15,767 bases of DNA from DATAFO01 sp046728935 (GCA_046728935.1 JBKPFS010000132.1:1-15767); one strand, 5' to 3'. Positions 1 through 8,203 are shown, counted from the stretch's first letter. A program made the numbers and translations. Notes: generated from the letters alone by a model not told the origin.

Positions 1-1269
1 CCGATCCTGGCGGCCGACGGCCGGGCGCTCGCCAAGAGGCCCGCGGCGGCGCGGCTCCTGCCGCTCGGCGACGCCGCGGCGGCGGTTGTGGGAGAGGTCG
101 CCGCTCCGGAGCGCGCCGCGGAGCACGAGCTCGCCGCTCGCGGCTTCCCGCCGGGCTCGCTTACCGGAACGTCCGGGCTCGAGCTGGCGTTCGACGAGCG
201 GCTCTCCGGCGTCCCCGGCGGCCAGCTCGTCGCGGTGAAGGCAGAGCAGCAGACGTCGCTCCTGGGGGGCCGGGTGCTGGCGTCGAGCGAGCCGCAGCCG
301 GGGAAGCGTGTACGCACCACCATCGATCCCGAGCTCCAGCAGGTCGCCGTGGCCTCGCTCGGGAGTCTCTACGGCGGGGTCGCCGTGCTCGACGCCCGGA
401 CCGGCGAGATCCTGGCGCTGGGGGGAATCGCCTTCTCGGCGCCGCAGCCGCCCGGATCGACGTTCAAGATGATCACGACGACGGCCGCACTGGGCGCCGG
501 GCTGGTGAAGCTGTCGGACACCTTTCCGGTCGAGACGTCCAACAGCGACATCGGCCGGGAGATCGCGAACGCCCATGACGAGCCGTGCGGGGGCACGTTC
601 GTGGAGGCGTTCGCGAACTCCTGCAACACGGTCTTCGCTCCGCTCGGCGCGGAGGTCGGCGGCGAGCGGCTGGTCCAGACGGCCGAGCGATACGGGTTCA
701 ACTCGCCGCCCCCGCTCTACGAGCAGAGCGCGCTCGACGCCGTCGACGCCCCGATGAGCACCCTGCCGACCTCGCTCCCCACCGACCTCGAGGCCGGCGT
801 CAGCGCGATCGGCCAGGGTGACGTCCTCGCGACCCCCCTCGAGATGGCATCGGTTGCGCAGACCATCGCCAACGGCGGCACGCGGATGCCGACGGCGTTG
901 GTGAAGGGTCCGGAGCTTCGCCCCGACGCCGAGCCGGTGCGGGTGACCTCGAAGGAGACCGCGAACACCCTGCGGAGCCTGATGATCGCGGTGGTGCAGT
1001 CGGGGACCGGCACCGCCGCGGCGCTGCCGGGCGTGCAGGTGGCCGGCAAGACCGGCACCGCGGAGCTCGGCCCGAAGGCGCTCGAGCCGGGCCAAAAGCT
1101 CCGGCCCGGCGAGGAGCCGGAGCAGGAGCTCGACGCGTGGTTCGCGGGGTTCGCGCCGGCCAGCGACCCGAAGCTGGCCGTCGGGGTGATGGTCGTCAAC
1201 GCCGACGGCGACGGGGGCACGGTGGCAGCCCCAATCGCCCGGCAGGTGCTCGAAGCGGGCCTCGGTTAG
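1..1269 (+). CDS. Penicillin-binding protein, transpeptidase domain (5' truncated)
   Basis: The reading frame is open from base 1, so the gene begins outside the window; 422 residues are visible. The GTG at 88 is internal and not a real start. The protein cross-links peptidoglycan stem peptides on the outer face of the membrane. All three active-site motifs of the penicillin-binding transpeptidase family are present in order: SxxK as STFK (Ser codon at 457, Lys at 466), SxN as SCN (619-627) and KTG as KTGTAE (from 1048). Upstream of them, a segment with GTSGLELAFDERLSG and a TTIDPELQQ motif is typical of class B enzymes that carry a dimerisation or NTF2-like N-terminal region. The missing part should hold the membrane anchor and most of that region. 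The stop codon overlaps the convergent stop of the next gene by 4 bases. A penicillin-binding protein is near certain; the exact class (elongation, division or sporulation-like) cannot be told. Confidence 0.95.
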   Translation, partial: PILAADGRALAKRPAAARLLPLGDAAAAVVGEVAAPERAAEHELAARGFPPGSLTGTSGLELAFDERLSGVPGGQLVAVKAEQQTSLLGGRVLASSEPQPGKRVRTTIDPELQQVAVASLGSLYGGVAVLDARTGEILALGGIAFSAPQPPGSTFKMITTTAALGAGLVKLSDTFPVETSNSDIGREIANAHDEPCGGTFVEAFANSCNTVFAPLGAEVGGERLVQTAERYGFNSPPPLYEQSALDAVDAPMSTLPTSLPTDLEAGVSAIGQGDVLATPLEMASVAQTIANGGTRMPTALVKGPELRPDAEPVRVTSKETANTLRSLMIAVVQSGTGTAAALPGVQVAGKTGTAELGPKALEPGQKLRPGEEPEQELDAWFAGFAPASDPKLAVGVMVVNADGDGGTVAAPIARQVLEAGLG

Positions 1270-1583
1270 TCCGTCGGGAACCCGATGGCGGCGCCGATGA
1301 TCACCAGGGTCGCGCCGATCACGGCGACGATCCCGCCGGCGGTGTCGGCCGCCTGGGCGTTCGCCGCCCCGGCCACGGACAGCGCCGCACCCGCCGCCAA
1401 CAGCGTCCACCAGCCGCCCCCGGGACGGCGCAGCTCGGCGTAGCTGAGTGCCGCCACGGCGGCGATCGCCACCAGGCAGCCGACGCGGAATGCGTCGGAG
1501 AAGGCCCCGACCAGCACGAGGATCGCGGCGAGGGCTGCGGCGCCCAGCCCGGCCCGAAGCCAGGCGGGCGTCAGGACCGGCAT
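1266..1583 (-). CDS. Small four-helix membrane protein, unknown function
   Basis: This 105-residue protein is almost wholly hydrophobic. Four likely membrane segments lie at about residues 9-29, 31-50, 57-77 and 83-102, joined by short loops, one holding RRPGGGWW. I recognise no family. The ATG at 1583 lies 7 bases after the lipoprotein stop (1591), so the gene is probably the last of a three-gene minus-strand operon with the SRPBCC and lipoprotein genes. Its TAA overlaps the stop of the convergent penicillin-binding protein gene (shared bases 1266-1269). That it is a real gene rests on tight spacing, a membrane pattern in this frame and absence of a better frame. A role at the membrane is inference. 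Confidence 0.7.
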   Translation of the reverse strand: MPVLTPAWLRAGLGAAALAAILVLVGAFSDAFRVGCLVAIAAVAALSYAELRRPGGGWWTLLAAGAALSVAGAANAQAADTAGGIVAVIGATLVIIGAAIGFPTD

Positions 1584-1590
1584 GGACGGC

Positions 1591-2139
1591 TCAGATGTCG
1601 AGCTCGACGCGCCCGGTCCCCGAGTCGGTCGGGATCTCGAGCTCGAGCGGACGGTTCTCCGCCACCGCGTCGTCGACCTTGAAGATCAGGAGCGCGCCCT
1701 CGATCGGGCCGGAGGCCGCGGTCGAATCGGGCACTGGCAGATCGCCGTCGGCCGGGACCGTCGCGCCGAGGTCGAGTGCGTAGGGACTGTCCGACGGGAT
1801 CGGGGTGTACTCGTTCTTGAGCGTGTCGACGATCGTGTACTCGTCGGCGGAGGGGAGCGCCTGATCGTCGTTGTCGTTCTCGATCGTGAGGAAGACCCCC
1901 AGGTAGCTGGTTCCCGGGTCCGGTGGCGGCTGGTCGACGAGATACTCGCCGTCCTCGGTGTCGTCGGGGTTGAGGAAGCGGGTGATCTGGATGTTGTAGG
2001 AGAGCTCTCCTAGCTCGACGGGTTCGCCCTCCTTGACCGAGAGCGTCTCGTCCTCGCCGCACGCGCCGAGAATGCCGGCAGCGAGGGCCGCAACGAGAAC
2101 GGCGATCGCAAGGCGGCGGCGCATGGCGGCCGCAAGCAT
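1591..2139 (-). CDS. Putative lipoprotein, DUF4352-like
   Basis: The product is a secreted lipoprotein of about 182 residues. The N-terminus has a basic stretch (MRRR), a hydrophobic core and a lipobox LGAC, with Cys27 as the lipidation site. The mature part has the layout of the DUF4352 (telokin-like, immunoglobulin-fold) family: a stretch around RFLNPDD, then YLGVFLTIENDNDD, TIVDTLKNEYTPI and ALLIFKVDDA. Such domains occur in many Gram-positive lipoproteins of unknown role. The frame stays open far upstream, but that part overlaps the SRPBCC gene and lacks a signal peptide. I chose the ATG at 2139, which follows the SRPBCC stop by 2 bases (TAA-AT-ATG), suggesting translational coupling. The ATG at 2124, giving MRRRLAIAV, is an equally good start. 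Lipoprotein status is firm; the family call is moderately sure. Confidence 0.82.
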   Translation of the reverse strand: MLAAAMRRRLAIAVLVAALAAGILGACGEDETLSVKEGEPVELGELSYNIQITRFLNPDDTEDGEYLVDQPPPDPGTSYLGVFLTIENDNDDQALPSADEYTIVDTLKNEYTPIPSDSPYALDLGATVPADGDLPVPDSTAASGPIEGALLIFKVDDAVAENRPLELEIPTDSGTGRVELDI

Positions 2140-2141
2140 AT

Positions 2142-2633
2142 TTATCGGTCTGCCCCCGCGACCACGACGCGCTCGACCGGCCGCTGCGATTCGGCCAGCT
2201 CGCGCAGTCGCGCCAGGGCGCGACGCCAGTTGCGCTGGAACCAGCGCGACGCCCCGAGCGCCTCCTTGAGCCGATCCACGGCCACGCTGGGCTCCGTCCA
2301 GAAGGTCACGGTCAGCTCGCAGCTCGTGTTCGTGGGTCCCTCGACCAGCTCCCAGACCGTGTGCACCGGGATCCTGTTGAAGCGACCGCCGCGACCGCTC
2401 TCGCGCACCAGATGGGGGCGCGAGGCCTCCTCGATCACGGTGTCCATCCACTCGCCCGAATCACGCAGGCGGAAGCGGGCCGCGGCACCGACGCCCACCG
2501 GATCCAGCCGCTCGAGCCGGTACTCGTCGATGAAGTGATCCGTGAAGGCCGGCCGGACCCCTAGGTCGCAGATCAGGTCCCAGACCCGCTCGCGGGGCGC
2601 GTCGATCGTCGTCGTCGCCGAAACCGGGTCCAT
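2142..2633 (-). CDS. SRPBCC (START/Bet v1-like) family protein
   Basis: The 163-residue protein starts with the usual polyketide cyclase/dehydrase pattern: a first strand SATTTIDAPRERVWDLICDL, a middle part with GEWMDTVIEEA, HTVWELVEGPTNTSCELTVTFWTEP in the late strands, and a long C-terminal helix WFQRNWRRALARLRELAE. This is the helix-grip fold that binds hydrophobic ligands in a deep cavity; no catalytic residue identifies a reaction. The open frame extends to 2897 but the N-terminal extension has no domain and runs into the divergent FHA gene, so I chose ATG 2633. No clear Shine-Dalgarno lies upstream. A -10-like TAGAAT ends 10 bases before the ATG, which would fit a leaderless or nearly leaderless mRNA. 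It is the first gene of the operon with the lipoprotein and small membrane protein; the joint role is unknown. Confidence 0.85.
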   Translation of the reverse strand: MDPVSATTTIDAPRERVWDLICDLGVRPAFTDHFIDEYRLERLDPVGVGAAARFRLRDSGEWMDTVIEEASRPHLVRESGRGGRFNRIPVHTVWELVEGPTNTSCELTVTFWTEPSVAVDRLKEALGASRWFQRNWRRALARLRELAESQRPVERVVVAGADR

Positions 2634-2754
2634 CCGCGCGGCGATTCTATTCGCCGTCGCCGCCGAGGTTGCCGCAATTTGCGAACGCTGGACACACCTT
2701 CGATCGGCAGGCCGCCTGGCGATCGTTAAGATCGGCACAAGCGGGGGTACAGGC
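2634..2754. promoter_or_regulatory. Divergent promoter region, SRPBCC operon and FHA gene
   Basis: This 121-bp spacer separates two divergent starts. On the minus strand TAGAAT (2649-2644) is one base from the -10 consensus and lies 10 bases before the SRPBCC ATG. On the plus strand TAAGAT (2727-2732) is followed by a G-run (2743-2747) that is a plausible ribosome binding site 7 bases before ATG 2755. No good -35 box is seen at the right spacing for either. The calls are weak singly; the shared base pattern after the hexamer in other starts of this window gives some support. Confidence 0.35.
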
Positions 2755-3321
2755 ATGTCAGTGCTGACCGAAGGTTCGCCGAAACCTCCCGAGCTCCACG
2801 AGTCGGGAGAGCGGGTGACGGAGATGACCGCCGGATCCCTGGTCTGCGTCGAATGCGGATTCGGGATCTCGATCGCTGGCCTCGAATCGCTGCCCACCTG
2901 TCCGACGTGCGGTGGCTCGCGCTTTCGCCGGGCGTCGATCTTCGATCAGCCGACGGTCGACGTGGCCGCGGTCGAGGTCGCCGAGGCCGAGCCGGAGTGG
3001 CTCGCCGACGCCCGCGCCGAGGCCGAGCGGCCCGGGCCGCACCTCGCCTTCGAGGAGGCCGGCGAGGCGAGGGTCGTTGCGCTCGAGGAGGGCTGGACCC
3101 GGATCGGACGCAGCGGGGCTGCGGACGTCCGCCTGGACGATCCGACGGTCTCGCGCCGGCACGCGCTCGTGGTGCTGACCGACGAGGGCGAGCTGCGCGC
3201 GCTCGACGACCGCAGCCTCAACGGGCTCTTCGTCAACGGCGAGCGCGTCGAGTGGGCGCCGCTCGGCGACGGCGACGAGCTTGAGATCGGCCGCTACCGC
3301 CTCTACGTCATCGAGGCCTAG
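2755..3321 (+). CDS. Zinc-ribbon and FHA domain protein
   Basis: The 188-residue protein has two recognisable parts. Residues 31-54 form a zinc ribbon with two CxxC pairs (CVEC at 31-34, CPTC at 49-52). Residues about 105-188 form an FHA domain, with the conserved RIGRS (116-120), SRRH (133-136), then NGLFVNG and a closing DGDELEIGRYRLYV strand. FHA domains bind phosphothreonine on partner proteins, so this is most likely a cytoplasmic adaptor in Ser/Thr kinase signalling. The linker between them is acidic and rich in Ala and Glu. No kinase or phosphatase gene is seen within the window. The open frame reaches back to 2542, but ATG 2755 has a G-rich site before it and avoids overlap with the divergent gene; ATG 2824 is a shorter alternative. 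Confidence 0.9.
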   Translation: MSVLTEGSPKPPELHESGERVTEMTAGSLVCVECGFGISIAGLESLPTCPTCGGSRFRRASIFDQPTVDVAAVEVAEAEPEWLADARAEAERPGPHLAFEEAGEARVVALEEGWTRIGRSGAADVRLDDPTVSRRHALVVLTDEGELRALDDRSLNGLFVNGERVEWAPLGDGDELEIGRYRLYVIEA

Positions 3322-3382
3322 CGGTAGCGCACGCCGCCCGGCGCCCAGCTCGGCGCGCGGGCGTGCCGCGAGCGGGAGCTGA

Positions 3383-3502
3383 GGCTGGGTAGGCAGGTAA
3401 ATCTGCGCCTGTGGCGCTTTATGCACCGACGGGGCTGCAAAAGGCGCCAGGCGTGCCGATCTCGGCCAGTCTGCTCCCCTACCCCAGCCCTACGCGGCTG
3501 GG
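3383..3502. other. Structured intergenic element between FHA and gltB genes
   Basis: This convergent spacer can fold extensively. A stem of 14 positions pairs 3412-3425 (TGGCGCTTTATGCA) with 3436-3449 (TGCAAAAGGCGCCA): 12 Watson-Crick pairs, one G-U and one A-A mismatch, with a 10-base loop. A small hairpin GCAG-GTAAAT-CTGC lies at 3393-3406. An outer helix can join 3383-3396 (GGCTGGGTAGGCAG) to 3471-3489, with bulges. The segment 3483-3489 (CCCAGCC) can instead pair locally with 3496-3502 (GGCTGGG), so two folds compete. I matched it to no known riboswitch or small RNA family. It may be a bidirectional terminator region, an mRNA 3' structure or an unknown RNA; GC-rich DNA also forms chance stems. 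Confidence 0.4.
3483..3502. terminator. Terminator-like hairpin after gltB
   Basis: A perfect 7-bp stem (CCCAGCC 3483-3489, GGCTGGG 3496-3502) with a 6-base loop begins 7 bases beyond the gltB stop codon. There is no T-run on either strand, so it is not a classical intrinsic terminator; stem-only terminators are common in high-GC actinobacteria. Its left arm also takes part in the longer-range pairing described for the wider spacer. Confidence 0.4.
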
Positions 3503-3509
3503 ACTGCCG

Positions 3510-6500
3510 TTACTCCGTCGAGATGTTCGGGTCCGCCTGGACGCGGTGCGGCACGACCATGAGGAAGTTGTCCCGCGCGCCCGCGGCGAGCGCGAGGACG
3601 CGCTCGGCCTCCTCGGCCTGGTCGGTGGCCCGCAGCTCGTGCGCGTAGTGGCCGAGCAGATCCTCGATGTCCAGCATGCCCTCGTCGTCGAGCTCCTCGA
3701 GCTCGACCTTCGCGGCCTCGCCCAGGCGCCGCTCGATCGCCGCCTGGTCGAGGTTCAGCTCCGGCGCGATCCGGACGTAGACCCGACCGCCGGTCATTCC
3801 GGCGCACGCCCAGGGGCCAATGTCGCCGAGGACCACCGCGCGCCCCGAGGTCATGTACTCGAAGGCGAAGCCCTTGGCGTTGGCACGGTCGACTACGCAT
3901 CCACGTGAGTCGTCGAGTGGCTCGGCGGGCTCGCCGCCCAGGACCACGTCGGCCCCCGAGAGCCGGATGCAGAAGCGCGAATCGGCCGAGCCCTGCACGA
4001 ACAGCCGGCCCCGCTGGGCGCCGTAGGCGAACGACTTGCCGACCGACCCGTTCACCCGCTCGCCGTTCAGGTTCTTCCCCTTCATGATCGAGACGGTGCC
4101 GCCCAGCATCGTCTTGCCCACGCCGTCCTGAGCACCGCCCTCGACGCGGAGGACGACCCCCCAGGCGTTGAAGGCGCCGAAGCCCTGCCCGGCCACGGAG
4201 CCCCCGTTGAACGAGAGCTCGGCGAGAGTGTCGTCGTTGCCCTCGGCGGCGGCGCCGTAGAGGCGAGCGCGCGAGATCGCTCCCGCCAGCTCCGTGCCGA
4301 GCACTCGGTCGTGGGCGTCGGTGGACCGCGGGAACTCCTGTCGCACGGTAGCGCCGCCGCAGACCTCTTCGGCGAAGGCCGCGATCTGCGCCGACGCCTG
4401 CTTGGGCTCCATGCGGATCGGACGCGCCTGCACCAGGCCCGCCTCCGCTCGCGCCTCGGCCATCACCTCCTCCGCCACTGGGAGGTCGACCGGCTCGAGG
4501 TCCAGGAACTCCTCCAGCGGCGTGATCAGCTCGGCGAGGTCGATGCGCTCCTCATACCCGCTCTGCTCGAGCAGGTCATAGCGTCCGACCAGGTCCTGGG
4601 CGCGCTCGTAGCCGAGCTCGGCCACGACCTGCTTCACCTCCTCGCCCATCGAGGTGAAGAAGCGCGCACAGTTCTCCGCGGCCGTGTCGACGACCTGGGG
4701 CGTGAACTTCTTCAGCCCGTGCTCCTGGGCCTGCTCCGTGGTCTCGATCTGGGTGGCGATGCCGACGTGGCAGGTGTCGAGCTGGCAGCCGCGGCAGATC
4801 GTGCAGCCGAGCGAGACCATCGCCAGGGTCCCGAAGGCGACCCGGTTGGCCCCCATGCAGTGGAGCTTCACGACGTCGTACGCGTGGCGATAGCCGCCGT
4901 CCGCCCAGATCTCGACCCGGTTGCGAAGCCCCGCCTCCATCAGCGCCCGGTGAACCAGGCGCGTGCCGATGTCCGAGGGGAGCCCGACGTGTCGCAGCGC
5001 GTGCTGGCGCGCCGCGCCGGTGCCGCCCTCGAAGCCCGAGAGGGTGATGATGTCCGCGCCCGCCTTCGCGATCCCGAGCCCGATCGTGCCGATGTTCGGC
5101 ACCACCGGCACCTTGACCGAGACGCGGACGTCGGGGTTGACGGTCTTCAGCTCGTCGATCAGCTCCGCGAGGTCCTCGATCGAGTAGAGGTCGTGGTTGT
5201 TGGACGGCGAGATCAGGTCGGTGCCCGGGGATGCGTTTCGGGCCGCGGCGACCTTCTCGGAGACCTTCTTGCCGGGCAGGTGCCCGCCCTCGCCCGGCTT
5301 CGCCCCCTGGCCGATCTTGATCTCGGCGACGTAGGAGGAGTTCAGCATCTCCGCCGAGACGCCGAAGCGGCCCGACGCGACCTGCTGGCCGCGCCACTTC
5401 CGGTAGAGCCCGTACATGTCCTGGATCTCCCCGCCCTCGCCGTTGATGCAGAGGATGTTCGAGGCCTTGGCCGCCGCGGCGTAGGCGCGGAACGCCGGCT
5501 CGGACTGCGAGCCGAAGCTCATCGAGGAGATCACCAGCGGATAGTCGTGGTGGCCGATGCTGGCGTCGACCTCGTCCGCGGAGACCGGCTCGCGATCGGA
5601 GCGCAGGCTCATGATGTGGCGCATCGAGATCGGGCTTGAGGCCTCGAGCTCGCGCACCTTCTCCGAGTACTCCTCGTACGAGCCGGCGCCGTTGGCCGCA
5701 GCGACGGCGGCCTTGTAGACCTTCGGGTAGAAGCGGAACGTCTTCGCCGGCTTCGCCCCCTGCTCGGTGTCGCGGATCGCGACCAGGCGGGCGTCGGCGT
5801 CGGCGTCGAGGTCGGCGAATCCCACGCCACGACGCTCGGAGGCGGCGAAGGCCTCGGTCTGGAAGATCTCGGCGAGCTCCGGCTTCACCCCGATGGAGGA
5901 GAACTGGCGCGCGTAGCCGCGGACCTCGTGGATCCCGATGGTCGAGATCACCTTCTCGATGCCCTTGCCCAGGGCGGAGCAGATGTTGTTGACGTCCTCG
6001 GCGTAGTCGTCGACGCAGATCACCTCGAGCAGCACGTAGGGACAGACGCCGTTCGCGCCGAGCCCGAGCGCGAGCACCACGTCGTGGACGTTGCGGATCG
6101 CCGCCGAGCGCAGAACGATCGAGCAGCGCCGGCGGAGGTTCTCCTCGCCGCGGTCGACCCGGAACTGCTTCAGCGCCTGATCGACCGCGGAGACCGCGAG
6201 GTGGGGATCGAGGTAGCGGCGCTCCCCGTCGCACACCGTGCGGTCGGTGAGCACCACGAGCTCGGCCCCGCTGCGCACCGCCTTCACGGCCTCCTGCTTG
6301 AGGCGCTCGATCGCCCCCTTGCTCGTCTCCGACTCGAGCAGGGCGACGTCGAGGGCCGCGGCGCGATCGCGGAACTCCTCCCAGAGGTCCTCGAGCACGT
6401 AGGTGTGATTCTCACGGGCGATCCTGCGGTAGGTCTCGTCCGAGAGCGGCGCCAGGTCGTGGTGGCCGCCGAGGATCACGGGGAAGGACGTCTCGACCGT

Positions 6501-8198
6501 CCGCGTGTCGGTCGCCGGGTCGTGAATCGACGGCCGGCGGCCGAACACCGCACGGGTGGAGAAGTGCTCCATCTCCCGCTCGCGGTCGATCGCCGGGTTG
6601 GTGACCACGGCTACCGTCTCCTTGAAGTAGTCGGCCAGGTTCTGGCGCTCGGGCGAGAGCGCCGCAAGCGGACCGTCGTAGCCGAGCGAGCCGATGGGCT
6701 CGGCGCCGTTCGACGCCATCTGCTGGCAGAGCTTGACGTCGTCGCGCTGCCAGCCGAACCCGGCGAGGATCCGGTCGTCGACCTTGACTGGCTCGGAGGG
6801 ACCGGCCGCCGTGTAGCCGGGGATCTCGGCGCCCTCGAGCGGACCGCCGGTGACCAGCGCCCTGCGGTACGGGCCCGCGGCCTCGGCGCCGGTGCGCTCG
6901 AGCCAGCGGCGCGCGACCTCGCGCTGCATCTCGGCGTGCTCCCAGAGGCGCGAGCTGCGCCCCTCGCGGTCGATCGTGACCATGAACTTCTCGCCTGGGC
7001 CGAGCGGCGTCGGCTCGGAGACCATGTCGTGGACGCTGACCACGCCGGGCTCGGAGCTGAAGGTGAAGTCGTCGCGCGTCTCGAGCTTCCACAGCGGCCG
7101 CAATCCGAGGGCGTCGGCCGAGAACACGCATTCGTCGTCGTGCCGCGAGATCAGCGCCACCGGCCCCTGCGCGACGGGGCCGATCGTCTGGCGCAGGTAC
7201 ATGTAGAAGTCGTGGAGGTCCTCCGGCAGGGAACGGATCTCGTTCACGATCGGCGGCACGACCGCCTCCATCGCCTCGGGGAGCGACAGCCCCTCGACCC
7301 GGATCAGGGTGTCGATCGTGCGGTCGAGGTCCTGGGAGTCCGAGGCGCCCGGGCGGATCGGGGCGCCGAGCATCTTCGCCTCCTGGCGGAGCTGGGCGAT
7401 GGTGTTGATCTCTCCGTTGTGACCCAGGATCGGGAACGGCTGCACGCGCTTGAACGACGGCCAGGTGTTTGTCGAGTAGCGGTTGTGGCCGAACGCGGCG
7501 ACGGTCTCGAAGCGCTCGTCGGCGAGGTCCAGGTAGTAATCGCCGAGAACCCGGGGGGCGCCCATCACCTTGTAGACCGCGGTCGAGGCCGAGAAGGAGG
7601 TCAGGTGGACGTCGAGCCGCTCCTGGAGCTCGGTCAGCAGCTGGAACAGCACCCGGTCGCGCTTGGCCGCGTCGGCTACCAGCCCGCCCAGCTGCCAGAA
7701 ATGCGGCTCCTCCTCGCGGGCCGTCGCCCCGAGCGCCTGCGAATCGACCACGCCCTCCCGCTCGGCGAGGATGCGGAAGCCCCCGCCACCGAGGATCTCG
7801 CGCGCGTCGTGCTTCGTCCGCTCGAGATCCGCCGAGCGCTCGATGAACACGTGGGCGACGGCGAAGGCATCATCGAGGACCAGGGCCGGGTTGTGACCGC
7901 CCGCCCGGACCTCCTCCGCCCAGATCCGCCGCGGGATGTCGACCATGAGCCCGCACCCGTCGCCCTCGCCGTCGACGTTCCCCGCCCGGTGGAGCATCTT
8001 CTGAAGGTTGGCCAGCGCGTGGGTGACCGGCTCGCGCGTGGGCGTTGCGTCCTTGCGGACCGACGCATAGATCGCGCAGGCATCCTTGTCCTCGACCGAC
8101 GGTGGGGACACCTTCGGCCGCCAGGCGAGATGGGGCGAGTAGCGGCGTGCGTCGCCGGGCACGGGCCGCTCGCGGCGGTTGGCGGAAGAGCTATGCAA
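3510..8198 (-). CDS. gltB: Glutamate synthase, large (alpha) subunit
   Basis: The enzyme makes two glutamates from glutamine and 2-oxoglutarate in ammonia assimilation. The 1562 residues hold, in order: a class II glutamine amidotransferase domain with the expected N-terminal nucleophile Cys41 (DACAIYAS), HNRYSTNTWP near 237 and HNGEIN near 260; a central domain; an FMN-binding synthase domain from about 860 to 1230 with GEGGE, QVASGRFGV and GQGAKPGEGG; the 3Fe-4S cysteines at 1132, 1138 and 1143 (C-x5-C-x4-C), plus an extra Cys1135; and a GXGXG C-terminal domain from about 1300. The frame is open to 8435, but TTG 8198 has a strong GGGAGG site 5 bases upstream, leaving a 40-residue propeptide before the nucleophile; GTG 8111 is an alternative. 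The segment from GEGGE to QVASGRFGV is short, lacking the ferredoxin-loop insertion of plant/cyanobacterial enzymes, so an NAD(P)H-type partner (GltD) is expected, yet none is in the window. Confidence 0.97.
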   Translation of the reverse strand: MHSSSANRRERPVPGDARRYSPHLAWRPKVSPPSVEDKDACAIYASVRKDATPTREPVTHALANLQKMLHRAGNVDGEGDGCGLMVDIPRRIWAEEVRAGGHNPALVLDDAFAVAHVFIERSADLERTKHDAREILGGGGFRILAEREGVVDSQALGATAREEEPHFWQLGGLVADAAKRDRVLFQLLTELQERLDVHLTSFSASTAVYKVMGAPRVLGDYYLDLADERFETVAAFGHNRYSTNTWPSFKRVQPFPILGHNGEINTIAQLRQEAKMLGAPIRPGASDSQDLDRTIDTLIRVEGLSLPEAMEAVVPPIVNEIRSLPEDLHDFYMYLRQTIGPVAQGPVALISRHDDECVFSADALGLRPLWKLETRDDFTFSSEPGVVSVHDMVSEPTPLGPGEKFMVTIDREGRSSRLWEHAEMQREVARRWLERTGAEAAGPYRRALVTGGPLEGAEIPGYTAAGPSEPVKVDDRILAGFGWQRDDVKLCQQMASNGAEPIGSLGYDGPLAALSPERQNLADYFKETVAVVTNPAIDREREMEHFSTRAVFGRRPSIHDPATDTRTVETSFPVILGGHHDLAPLSDETYRRIARENHTYVLEDLWEEFRDRAAALDVALLESETSKGAIERLKQEAVKAVRSGAELVVLTDRTVCDGERRYLDPHLAVSAVDQALKQFRVDRGEENLRRRCSIVLRSAAIRNVHDVVLALGLGANGVCPYVLLEVICVDDYAEDVNNICSALGKGIEKVISTIGIHEVRGYARQFSSIGVKPELAEIFQTEAFAASERRGVGFADLDADADARLVAIRDTEQGAKPAKTFRFYPKVYKAAVAAANGAGSYEEYSEKVRELEASSPISMRHIMSLRSDREPVSADEVDASIGHHDYPLVISSMSFGSQSEPAFRAYAAAAKASNILCINGEGGEIQDMYGLYRKWRGQQVASGRFGVSAEMLNSSYVAEIKIGQGAKPGEGGHLPGKKVSEKVAAARNASPGTDLISPSNNHDLYSIEDLAELIDELKTVNPDVRVSVKVPVVPNIGTIGLGIAKAGADIITLSGFEGGTGAARQHALRHVGLPSDIGTRLVHRALMEAGLRNRVEIWADGGYRHAYDVVKLHCMGANRVAFGTLAMVSLGCTICRGCQLDTCHVGIATQIETTEQAQEHGLKKFTPQVVDTAAENCARFFTSMGEEVKQVVAELGYERAQDLVGRYDLLEQSGYEERIDLAELITPLEEFLDLEPVDLPVAEEVMAEARAEAGLVQARPIRMEPKQASAQIAAFAEEVCGGATVRQEFPRSTDAHDRVLGTELAGAISRARLYGAAAEGNDDTLAELSFNGGSVAGQGFGAFNAWGVVLRVEGGAQDGVGKTMLGGTVSIMKGKNLNGERVNGSVGKSFAYGAQRGRLFVQGSADSRFCIRLSGADVVLGGEPAEPLDDSRGCVVDRANAKGFAFEYMTSGRAVVLGDIGPWACAGMTGGRVYVRIAPELNLDQAAIERRLGEAAKVELEELDDEGMLDIEDLLGHYAHELRATDQAEEAERVLALAAGARDNFLMVVPHRVQADPNISTE

Positions 8199-8203
8199 CT
8201 GGA

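Noticed and set aside
2634..2897. N-terminal extension of the SRPBCC gene
   Set aside because: It overlaps the divergent FHA gene and encodes no domain; the family fold begins just after ATG 2633.
3383..3502. A glycine, SAM, TPP, cobalamin or cyclic-di-GMP riboswitch
   Set aside because: I compared the conserved core motifs from memory and found only short chance similarities, such as CACCGACGGGGC to part of the glycine aptamer; no complete core is present and no suitable gene lies downstream.
4311..5639. A 442-codon plus-strand open frame opposite gltB
   Set aside because: Same cause: a mirror of gltB codon bias, with no motif or start signal.
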